Assembly (NCBI GenBank): GCA_017521825.1
Contig: JAFXBK010000003.1
Coordinates: 1 to 44,655 of the forward strand
Reading direction: 5' to 3'
Source of the DNA: Oscillospiraceae bacterium
GTDB taxonomy: Bacteria > Bacillota > Clostridia > Oscillospirales > Ruminococcaceae
Length of the DNA stretch: 44,655 nt
The number at the start of each line of letters is the position of its first letter. The first letter of the stretch is position 1. Shown here one piece after another: positions 38,136 through 44,655 of this stretch. The notes beneath the pieces were generated by a model that worked only from the letters and a program-made list of their open reading frames with translations, was not told where the DNA came from and searched no databases. Both the position numbers and the translations under genes were made by a program.

Positions 38136-38969
38136 TTATTCGGCAATTTCCGCCGGTGCGTTTTTGCGGACGGATTCAATTCCGTTTTCGCAGGAAGCCT
38201 TGGTTTTATAACCTTCGGAAGCAAGAATTATTTCGCCGTTGCGGGCTTTAAGGCGGAAGCGGAATTCGCCGGCTTTATCGTTATAAATTTCAAATTTGGG
38301 GCAGGTTGCGGGAACAACGGGTTCGGCGGTAAGGTCCTCAAGGTTTGCGGTCGGTGCATTTTTGCGGACGGATTCAATTCCTTTTTCCATTGCGGCGCGG
38401 GAAGAATAAATTTCGGAAACGCCGATGATCTGGTTGTTTCCGGCGGCAAGGCTGAATTTAATTCCGCTTGCGGTTTCCTTAACGATATACTTTCCGTTGC
38501 AAACGGTTTTTTCTTCCTCGGAGATTTCTTCCGCTTCTTCCTCAAGAAGTCCGGAATAAACTGCCTTGAAGAATTCGGCGGCTTCGGCGGCCTTTTCCTC
38601 ATCCGGCTCTTCCATCTCTTCGCAGGCCGCGGCGGTTATTTTGGAAACGTATTTGAAAACGTCATCGTCAAAATCTTCCTCTTTTGCAATGGGAAGGATT
38701 CCTTCGTAAACAATTTTAAAGAATTTTGCGGCGGTTTCGCCTTCCGGGTCTTCCATTTCCTCGCAAGCCGCGGCGGTAATTCTTCCGGCGGCTTTAAAAG
38801 CGTCTTTTACAAAATCTTCCTGTTCACGCAAAGGGGAAATTCCGTTATAAACGGTTTTAAGAAAAACAACGGTTTCTTTTGCGCTTTCCGGGTCAAGCTT
38901 TCCGCTTTCGGAAAGTGCACCGGCGGCAATTTTTGCGGAAATTTTAAGAGTTTTTTTGTCGTAATCCAT
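38136..38969 (-). CDS. Protein with three helical repeats fused to two DUF1508 (YegP-like) units
   Basis: 277 residues, very acidic. Three similar helical repeats occupy about 8-55, 58-107 and 108-145, each with a KI/RI-TAAA-type helix and a VYxG turn (KTVYNGISPL, KIVYEGILPI, KAVYSGLL), with ITAAACEEME identical in the last two except Asp/Glu changes. Two DUF1508 units follow: about 158-206 (YIVKETASGIKFSLAAGN ... GIESVRKNAP) and 225-272 (FEIYNDKAGEFRFRLKARNG ... GIESVRKNAP). YegP-type domains are small beta sheets of unclear function, usually as a tandem pair. I do not recognise the N-terminal repeat. It heads a two-gene unit with the dCMP-deaminase-like protein. Confidence 0.78.
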   Translation of the reverse strand: MDYDKKTLKISAKIAAGALSESGKLDPESAKETVVFLKTVYNGISPLREQEDFVKDAFKAAGRITAAACEEMEDPEGETAAKFFKIVYEGILPIAKEEDFDDDVFKYVSKITAAACEEMEEPDEEKAAEAAEFFKAVYSGLLEEEAEEISEEEKTVCNGKYIVKETASGIKFSLAAGNNQIIGVSEIYSSRAAMEKGIESVRKNAPTANLEDLTAEPVVPATCPKFEIYNDKAGEFRFRLKARNGEIILASEGYKTKASCENGIESVRKNAPAEIAE

Positions 38970-39001
38970 TTCAAAACCTCCTGGAAAAATATTATAAAAT
39001 A

Positions 39002-39030
39002 ATTATATTCCAAATCATTGCATCTGTAAA
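39002..39030 (-). promoter_or_regulatory. Promoter of the DUF1508-deaminase unit
   Basis: On the minus strand TTTACA (39030-39025), a 17-base spacer and perfect TATAAT (39007-39002). Confidence 0.78.
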
Positions 39031-39083
39031 GAAAAAATATAAAAAGCTTCGGCTTCTTTAACACAATGTTTACACCTAATTGA

Positions 39084-39112
39084 TTGACAAGGAAGCCGGA
39101 TTTGTATTATAT
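39084..39112 (+). promoter_or_regulatory. Promoter of the lipoprotein/two-component unit
   Basis: Perfect TTGACA (39084-39089), a 17-base spacer and TTATAT (39107-39112), within a self-complementary AT-rich run. Confidence 0.72.
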
Positions 39113-39158
39113 TATAATATAGATATTTATAATCGCAAAAAAGGAGGTGCCCGTTTTT

Positions 39159-40481
39159 TTGAAAAAGTTTCTTATGCTTGTTTCTTCGCTGATTCTTGTT
39201 TTTGTTTTTTCCGGATGCAACGTTCTGGAAATGGATGCGGAAGCGCTGATAAGTCCGCCGGTTTTCACAAAGGAACAGGAAAAACTCAACGCCGCCCTTA
39301 CGGAAGTAATCGGCGGGGATTACGTTCTTAAATATCCCGAAACGGGCGAAATAAACTCCGCGTTTATTTTTAAAGACCTTGACGGCGACGGAACGGAAGA
39401 AGCCATGGCTTTTTATTCCCTTCTTGACGAAAGCACAAGGATAAACGTCCTTAAAAAGGAAAACGAAAACTGGGTTTCCGTTTACGAAGCCGCCGGATTT
39501 TACGGCGATATAAAAAGCGTTAATTTTGCAAAAATCGGAAAAAATGAATTCGCAGTTGTTATGGAAGGAAACCAGGAAATCGCCGTTTACAGATACAGGG
39601 AAGAAAAACTCGAAACGGTTCACAGCGAATCCTGCGAAGAAAGCGAAATTGTCGATATAAACAGCGACGGACTGAGCGAAATTATCCTTATCGGCAAAAA
39701 CCCGATAGGAAGAAACACCCTTAAAATTGTTTACAGCGATGGAAAAAACGTTTTTTCAACGGATAATATTTCCATCCATGCGGACAGCCTTAACATCTAT
39801 TCGAAAGGCTTTGGAAAAATTTCTCCGGAAAAGGGCGTTTTTATTATCGATTCCGAAATTTCAAGCGGAATTTATCTTACGGAAATGTTTGCGCTTGAGG
39901 GCGAGGAAGCAAAAAGATATTTTATCGCCGATTTTGTTGAAAGCGGAGAAGAGGAAGAAAACAAAGAGGAAAACGAAGGCGTTGTCGTTGTTGTTGGCGA
40001 AAGTTACGGGAAACGCGGAATTTTCCTTCGCAACACCAGGGTTTACTGCATGGATACAAACGGCGACGGAATTACCGAAATGCCGGTGGAAATAAGGGAG
40101 GATTATGCCCAGGATGTAACGGAAGAAATTTTCTTCCTTCAATATATGCAGTATAACGGCGATAAATCCGAACCGGTCTGGAACGGCGTTGCGAACACCG
40201 AAAGCGGATATCTTTTTGCTGTTCCGGAAAGCTGGAACGAAAAAATAACCGTAAGTTACGGCGCATCCAAGGAAGAATTTGTTTTTAAAGATAAAAAAAC
40301 CGGCGGCGAAATTCTTAAAATTTTTGCCGTAAGCAAAAACGATTATCAGGATAAATACGATGATTATGTCTTTGTGGCGGAGGACGAAACAAAAAATTAT
40401 TACGTGGAACTCTTTGCCGGCGAAGAAAGCGAATTTTATATTGAACCCGAAAACTTCAAAAAAAGTTTTATTTTTATTTAA
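39159..40481 (+). CDS. Lipoprotein with FG-GAP-like Asp-rich repeats
   Basis: 440 residues. A lipoprotein signal (KKFLMLVSSLILVFVFSGC, lipid Cys at 20) is followed by a large extracytoplasmic part. Three Asp-rich calcium-loop-like motifs, DLDGDGTEEAM (about 73), DINSDGLSEII (about 167) and DTNGDGITEMP (about 305), each before a strand, suggest a beta-propeller of FG-GAP/VCBS type. Start TTG 39159 was chosen: GTG 39147 lies inside the AAAGGAGG site. It directly precedes a response regulator, so it may act as a sensing partner of that two-component system; this is inference. Confidence 0.78.
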   Translation: MKKFLMLVSSLILVFVFSGCNVLEMDAEALISPPVFTKEQEKLNAALTEVIGGDYVLKYPETGEINSAFIFKDLDGDGTEEAMAFYSLLDESTRINVLKKENENWVSVYEAAGFYGDIKSVNFAKIGKNEFAVVMEGNQEIAVYRYREEKLETVHSESCEESEIVDINSDGLSEIILIGKNPIGRNTLKIVYSDGKNVFSTDNISIHADSLNIYSKGFGKISPEKGVFIIDSEISSGIYLTEMFALEGEEAKRYFIADFVESGEEEENKEENEGVVVVVGESYGKRGIFLRNTRVYCMDTNGDGITEMPVEIREDYAQDVTEEIFFLQYMQYNGDKSEPVWNGVANTESGYLFAVPESWNEKITVSYGASKEEFVFKDKKTGGEILKIFAVSKNDYQDKYDDYVFVAEDETKNYYVELFAGEESEFYIEPENFKKSFIFI

Positions 40482-40502
40482 CATAAACGGGAGGGATAAA
40501 GA

Positions 40503-41195
40503 ATGAAAAAAATTCTTGTTTGTGAAGATGAAGACGCCATCCGCGAATTTGAGGTAATAACCCTTCGCCGCGCCGGATATGAAGTTGTGGATGCTTCCTG
40601 CGGCGAAGATGCAATAAAATTTTTTGAAGCAACCCCAAACGATTTCAGCGTTGTTCTGCTCGATATCATGATGCCCGGAATCGACGGCTTTGCCGTTTGC
40701 CAGCATATCAGAAAGAAAAGCAGCAACGTGGGAATTATCATGCTTTCTGCAAAATCCCAGGAAATGGATAAGGTAAACGGCCTTATGCTCGGCGCGGACG
40801 ATTACGTAACAAAACCGTTTTCCCCAAGCGAACTTACCGCAAGGGTTGATGCAATCTGCAGAAGAATTTCTGTAACCCCGGAAAACGCCCATAATGACGA
40901 ACTTGTTTCCGGACCTTTTACCCTTAACATTCTGAGCAGAACCCTTACAAAAAACGGAACGCCCATCGACCTTACCCAGGTTGAATTCCAGCTTATGGAA
41001 CTTTTTATGGGCAACGAAGGAACCGCCCTTGAAAGAAGAAGCATTCTTGAAAGAATCTGGGGCGAAAGTTATAACGGCGACGATAAGGTCGTTGACGTAA
41101 ATATCAGAAGGCTCCGTATGAAAATTGAGGAAGAACCTTCGAACCCCGCCCATCTCCAGACTGTCTGGGGATTCGGCTATAAATGGATGGCATAA
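40503..41195 (+). CDS. OmpR-family response regulator
   Basis: 230 residues. Receiver domain: acidic residues Glu8-Asp9-Glu10, phospho-acceptor Asp54 in VVLLDIMMPGIDG, Ser82 in MLSAKSQ and Lys104 in DDYVTKPFSP. The winged helix (about 130-229) has FTLNILSRTLTKNG and ends LQTVWGFGYKWMA. ATG 40503 follows GGGAGGGATAA, 21 bases after the lipoprotein stop. The partner kinase starts about 100 bases downstream, across an intergenic hairpin repeat. Regulon unknown. Confidence 0.95.
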   Translation: MKKILVCEDEDAIREFEVITLRRAGYEVVDASCGEDAIKFFEATPNDFSVVLLDIMMPGIDGFAVCQHIRKKSSNVGIIMLSAKSQEMDKVNGLMLGADDYVTKPFSPSELTARVDAICRRISVTPENAHNDELVSGPFTLNILSRTLTKNGTPIDLTQVEFQLMELFMGNEGTALERRSILERIWGESYNGDDKVVDVNIRRLRMKIEEEPSNPAHLQTVWGFGYKWMA

Positions 41196-41199
41196 AAAA

Positions 41200-41250
41200 G
41201 CCTTCCCCTTGAGGGGAAGGTGTCAGCGAAGCTGACGGATAAGGTGCAGC
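41200..41250 (+). repeat. Two-hairpin intergenic repeat, copy 2
   Basis: CCTTCCCC-TTGA-GGGGAAGG, then TGTCAGC-GAA-GCTGAC, then GGATAAGGTG. Same build as 28261-28320 on the opposite strand. It sits between the response regulator stop and the kinase ribosome site, where it could reduce read-through to the kinase. Confidence 0.72.
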
Positions 41251-41294
41251 CCCAAAGCGGCATCATTATATTTTTCCTGAAAGGAGGGCGCCCG

Positions 41295-42707
41295 ATGGCG
41301 GTTAAAAAGATTACAAAACGCTGGCTTTCCAACAGCCTCGGCGTCATTCTTGTAATTCTTATTGCGCTCGAAATTGTAATCGCTTTTTCAATAAAAAACT
41401 ATTATTACGAAAGCGTCGAAAAAATCATATATTCCCAGACGGAAACGGTTTCCGGCCTTCTTTCAAAATATCATTCCGAAGGAACCGGCGATTATGAGGA
41501 TTATTTCTGGGGAATCGTAACTTCTTTTGAAAAGCGGAATATGATGGAGCTTATGGTTCTTAACGGGGAAGGGGAAGCAATCCTTACATCCAGCGGTTTT
41601 ATTCCGGAATCGGAATATATAACGCCGGATTGCTTTGAAGCAAAAAACAGCGTTACAAAAACCGCCGAATATATCGGCGAACTTAACGGAAAAAACGTTA
41701 TGTCCGTAACGGTTGTTCCGGAAGGAAGCACCGAAGAATTCAGCTCATTCAGGATTATAACATCCCTCGAAAAAGTTGACAGCCAGATAACCTTTGCGAT
41801 AATCGGAACAAGCCTTATCGGAATAGCGATAATTTTCTTTGTTGTTGTTTCCGGTTCCTATTTTATAAATTCCATCGTAAACCCGGTTGGACAAATAAGT
41901 GAGACCGCAAAGAAAATTGCCGAGGGCGATTTTAATACAAAAATCGAAAAGAAAACCGATGACGAAATCGGCGAACTTTGCGAAACAATAAACTATATGG
42001 CGGACGAACTTGGCGCAACGGAAAGAATGAAAAACGATTTTATTTCTTCCGTTTCCCACGAACTCCGAACCCCGCTTACGGCCATAAAAGGCTGGGCGGA
42101 AATGCTGGAGGATTCTTCGAAAGATAACAGCATAGACAGCAAAACCCTTGAAAGAGGAATGGGCGTAATAATCGGCGAAACCGAGCGCCTTTCCGTAATG
42201 GTTGAGGAACTTCTGGATTTTTCCCGTCTCCAAAGCGGAAGAATGGTTCTCCAGCCCATGAAGCTTGATATAATCGCCGAACTTTCCGAAGCTGTTCTTA
42301 CCTTCGAACAGCGCGCAGTCCGCGAAAAAAAGGCGCTTATATATGACGAAAACGACGATATAATCCCGGTTATGGGCGATAAAAACAGGCTCCGCCAGGT
42401 TTTTGTAAACATAATCGATAATGCGCTTAAATACAGCGACGAAGGCGGAAGCGTAACAATTTCCGCAATACGCCTTGAAAACGGATTTGTGGATATCGTT
42501 GTTAAGGATACCGGAATCGGTATTCCGGCGGACCAGCTTGAAAAAGTTAAAACCAAGTTCTTTAAAGGCAACGCAACCCGCCGCGGAAGCGGAATCGGGC
42601 TTGCGGTTGCGGACGAAATAATAAGGATGCACGGCGGAGAGATTTTGCTCGACAGCGTCGAAGGTGAGGGAACAACCGTCACCATCCGCCTTCCCATAGA
42701 TAAATAA
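41295..42707 (+). CDS. Sensor histidine kinase with extracytoplasmic domain
   Basis: 470 residues. Membrane helices at about 13-33 and 166-190 enclose an extracellular domain of about 130 residues with dCACHE/PAS-like features (MELMVLNGEGEAILTSSGF). HAMP follows (about 190-243), then HisKA with His255 in SSVSHELRTPLTAIKGW, and the ATPase domain with N box (VNIIDNALKYSDEGG), G1 (VKDTGIGIP) and G2 (GSGIGLAVADEI). ATG 41295 follows GGAGGGCG; the frame upstream to 41220 lies in the repeat. Works with the preceding regulator and perhaps the lipoprotein. Confidence 0.94.
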   Translation: MAVKKITKRWLSNSLGVILVILIALEIVIAFSIKNYYYESVEKIIYSQTETVSGLLSKYHSEGTGDYEDYFWGIVTSFEKRNMMELMVLNGEGEAILTSSGFIPESEYITPDCFEAKNSVTKTAEYIGELNGKNVMSVTVVPEGSTEEFSSFRIITSLEKVDSQITFAIIGTSLIGIAIIFFVVVSGSYFINSIVNPVGQISETAKKIAEGDFNTKIEKKTDDEIGELCETINYMADELGATERMKNDFISSVSHELRTPLTAIKGWAEMLEDSSKDNSIDSKTLERGMGVIIGETERLSVMVEELLDFSRLQSGRMVLQPMKLDIIAELSEAVLTFEQRAVREKKALIYDENDDIIPVMGDKNRLRQVFVNIIDNALKYSDEGGSVTISAIRLENGFVDIVVKDTGIGIPADQLEKVKTKFFKGNATRRGSGIGLAVADEIIRMHGGEILLDSVEGEGTTVTIRLPIDK

Positions 42708-42723
42708 ACCCAAAGGAGTAAAA

Positions 42724-43659
42724 ATGGAAAATAACGAAAAACAATCCTGTGCAATAAAAACTTCCGTCGGCGGCCAGGCTCTTCTTGAAGGAATTATGAT
42801 GAAGGGCCCGGAAAAAAGCGCCATGGCGGTAAGAAAACCGAACGGCGAAATCGATCTTTCCGTCTGGGACACCAAAAAACTTACCGGAGTAAGAAAAATT
42901 CCGTTTATCCGCGGAACCTTTAACTTTGTGGATACCCTTATAAAAGGCTACGATTGCCTTATGAAATCCGCCGAAATTTCCGGCCAGGAAGAGGAACCGG
43001 ACAAACTTGAGCTTTGGCTCAACAAAACCTTCGGAAAAGCCGCCGGAGCAATTTTTGGAACCATAGTAACTTTTATTGCGGCGGTTCTCGCAATCGGCCT
43101 TTTCTTCGGAATCCCGGCGCTTGTTGCCGGTTTTGCCGGAAATTACGTGGAAAACAAAGTTCTTCTTTCGGTAATCGAAGGCGTTATCAAAATCGGAATG
43201 TTTCTTGCGTATATAATCGGCGTTTCGAAGATGAGCGATATTCACAGAACTTTTATGTATCACGGTGCCGAGCATAAAACAATTTTCTGCTACGAAAAAG
43301 GCCTTGAACTTACCGTTGAAAACGTAAGAAAACAACAGCGCTTCCACCCCAGATGCGGAACAAGTTTCCTTCTTATCGTGCTTGTTGTAAGCATACTTGT
43401 TTCTTCCGTAATAACCTGGGAAAACGTTTTTATCCGCGTTTTGCTTAAAATCCTTATGCTCCCGATAACCGTTGGAATTTCTTACGAAATTATCAAGTTT
43501 GCGGGAAGGCACGATAACTGGTTCACTAAAATTATTTCCGCGCCGGGCCTTTGGTTCCAGAATTTTACCACCCAGGAACCGGACGACAGCATGATCGAAA
43601 TTGCAATCGCAGCAGTAAAACCCGTTTTGCCCGAAAATCCGGAGGACGCCGCGTTTTAA
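42724..43659 (+). CDS. DUF1385 membrane protein
   Basis: 311 residues. The N-terminus TSVGGQALLEGIMMKGPEKSAMAVRKP and the central HRTFMYHGAEHKTIFCYEKG with RFHPRCGTSFLL are DUF1385 hallmarks. Several membrane helices lie at about 110-170 and 210-260. Conserved His and Cys residues suggest a metal site or enzyme activity, but no function is established. It is commonly next to prmC in Bacillota, and here its stop overlaps the prmC start by one base. Confidence 0.88.
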   Translation: MENNEKQSCAIKTSVGGQALLEGIMMKGPEKSAMAVRKPNGEIDLSVWDTKKLTGVRKIPFIRGTFNFVDTLIKGYDCLMKSAEISGQEEEPDKLELWLNKTFGKAAGAIFGTIVTFIAAVLAIGLFFGIPALVAGFAGNYVENKVLLSVIEGVIKIGMFLAYIIGVSKMSDIHRTFMYHGAEHKTIFCYEKGLELTVENVRKQQRFHPRCGTSFLLIVLVVSILVSSVITWENVFIRVLLKILMLPITVGISYEIIKFAGRHDNWFTKIISAPGLWFQNFTTQEPDDSMIEIAIAAVKPVLPENPEDAAF

Positions 43660-44489
43660 TGAAAGTTAAAGAAGCTTTTGAAAAAATTGAAAAAATCTTT
43701 GTCGGGGCAGGGGTGGATTCCCCTGCCTTTGAAGCATCCGTGCTCATGGAGGACCTTTTGGAACTTCCGCGGAACCCGGAAATAACCGCCGCGGAAGCGG
43801 TGCTCAATTCTGAGCAGGAGGAAAAACTTTTTTCCGCCGCAAAAAGAAGAACGGAAGGTTTTCCGCTCCAGTATCTTATCGGGAACTGGGAGTTTTTCGG
43901 AAGAAAATTCTTTGTCGGCGAAGGCGTGCTCATTCCGCGCCCGGAAACGGAACTTCTTTGCGAGGCGGTGCTCAAATATTATTCAAGAACAATGCCGCCG
44001 AAAATAATCGATCTTTGTTCCGGTTCCGGATGTATTGCCATAACTCTGGCGAAGGAACTTCCGGGTGCCGATGTAACCGCCGTAGAGCTTTATGACGGCG
44101 CTTTCGGCTTCCTTGAAAAGAACAATGCCCTTCATGGTACCCCCGTTAAAACGCTTCAGAAAGACGCGCTGGTGCCCTTCAGGAATTTTGACTGCATTGT
44201 TTCAAATCCACCGTATATAACCGGCGAGGAAATGAAGGAACTCCAGAAGGAAGTTACCTTCGAGCCGGAAACGGCGCTTTTCGGCGGGACCGACGGACTG
44301 GATTTTTACCGCGCGATCTCAAAAAACTGGTTCGAGCATCTTAACGAAGGCGGAATGATCGCCTTCGAAATCGGCGATACCCAGGGAAAAGCGGTTTTGG
44401 AAATCCTTACGGAAAACGGATATAAAAATGCCGCGGTCATAAAAGATTACGAGGGCCGCGACAGAGTTGTTACAGGTTTTAAAATTTAA
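43659..44489 (+). CDS. prmC: Release factor glutamine methyltransferase
   Basis: Methylates the Gln of the GGQ motif in release factors RF1 and RF2. 276 residues: an N-terminal helical domain with YLIGNWEFFGRKFFVGEGVLIPRPETE, the SAM-binding IIDLCSGSGCIAITLAKE, and the catalytic NPPYI motif near 184 (CIVSNPPYITGEEM). ATG 43659 overlaps the DUF1385 stop (TAATG); upstream residues back to 43551 lie in that gene. Four GTGCTCA motifs fall inside it. A release-factor gene (prfA) is not seen within the window. Confidence 0.95.
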   Translation: MKVKEAFEKIEKIFVGAGVDSPAFEASVLMEDLLELPRNPEITAAEAVLNSEQEEKLFSAAKRRTEGFPLQYLIGNWEFFGRKFFVGEGVLIPRPETELLCEAVLKYYSRTMPPKIIDLCSGSGCIAITLAKELPGADVTAVELYDGAFGFLEKNNALHGTPVKTLQKDALVPFRNFDCIVSNPPYITGEEMKELQKEVTFEPETALFGGTDGLDFYRAISKNWFEHLNEGGMIAFEIGDTQGKAVLEILTENGYKNAAVIKDYEGRDRVVTGFKI

Positions 44490-44499
44490 AATATAAATA

Positions 44500-44532
44500 A
44501 AAAGGCGCTTCAAACGAAGCGCCTTTTTTTTA
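44500..44532 (+). terminator. Terminator of the DUF1385-prmC unit
   Basis: AAGGCGCTTC-AAAC-GAAGCGCCTT followed by a T run. Confidence 0.9.
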
Positions 44533-44535
44533 TTT

Positions 44536-44602
44536 ATGCTATTAGCATGTACCCGAAACGGTAAAGCGTTTCGGGTACAACAAACCACCCGCTATGCGGG
44601 TG
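44536..44602. repeat. Run of three hairpins at the right edge, possible mobile-element end
   Basis: ATGCTA/TAGCAT (44536-44548), GTACCCGAAACG/CGTTTCGGGTAC (44549-44578) and CACCCGC-TAT-GCGGGTG (44586-44602) follow each other closely. The last, in the context AAACCACCCGC, looks like subterminal hairpins of IS200/IS605-type elements. No transposase is visible before the window ends, so this is tentative. The remaining bases to 44655 show no gene. Confidence 0.4.
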
Positions 44603-44655
44603 AGTTTCCAAACTTACAGAAAAAATATTTTGTTTTGTCGTGCGAAAAGTTTGAG

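Overview
The window looks like part of a chromosome from an anaerobic, probably gut-type Clostridia (Bacillota), most likely in or near Oscillospirales. This is inferred from gene content: spore maturation genes spmA/spmB, an AbrB-type regulator, a purine operon with a split PurH, a ZTP riboswitch, feoAB with a FeoB-associated Cys-rich peptide, and strong AGGAGG ribosome sites with frequent TTG/GTG starts. I see no phage, CRISPR array or intact transposon. Most of the window is housekeeping sequence.

Region 1 (1-9384, minus strand) is one purine biosynthesis operon, in transcription order purE, purC, purF, purM, a small formate/nitrite-type channel, purN, an archaeal-type IMP cyclohydrolase, a stand-alone AICAR formyltransferase, purD and the 5' part of purL (cut by the window edge). 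A ZTP (pfl) riboswitch followed by an intrinsic terminator precedes purE, so the operon should respond to ZMP/ZTP, the signal of 10-formyl-tetrahydrofolate shortage. PurF lacks the usual N-terminal Cys nucleophile.

Region 2 (9385-16808) holds an M42 peptidase, a class II aldolase, a two-component system, tRNA-Thr and tRNA-Asp, mtaB, and a serine-rich membrane-anchored surface protein. Region 3 (16857-19740) has tRNA-Leu and the iron operon feoA-feoB-small Cys-rich protein with three near-identical DtxR-like palindromes. Region 4 (19750-28060) has an AlkD-like glycosylase, recG, two tiny membrane proteins, an ECF transporter S component, a DUF5711 protein, a CvpA-family protein and a ClpE-like AAA+ unfoldase.

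Region 5 (28060-28875) is a gene-poor stretch with several kinds of palindromic intergenic repeat and a minus-strand tRNA cluster (Gly, Arg, His, Gln). Region 6 (28926-39000) has an alr-rimI operon with a DUF4358 lipoprotein, a zinc-ribbon AbrB regulator, spmAB, a DUF975 membrane protein, a histidine phosphatase, two HTH regulators, bcp, an EamA transporter, a dCMP-deaminase-family protein and a repeat/DUF1508 protein. Region 7 (39080-44655) has a lipoprotein, a second two-component system interrupted by an intergenic repeat, a DUF1385 protein and prmC, then a run of hairpins at the right edge.

No wholly new system is obvious. The most unusual signals are: the formate-type channel inside a ZTP-controlled purine operon; the Cys-less PurF; an over-represented GTGCTCA motif found both singly in genes (in several reading frames) and as inverted pairs in terminators, a layout resembling DNA-uptake-type repeats; and a protein with three helical repeats fused to two DUF1508 units.
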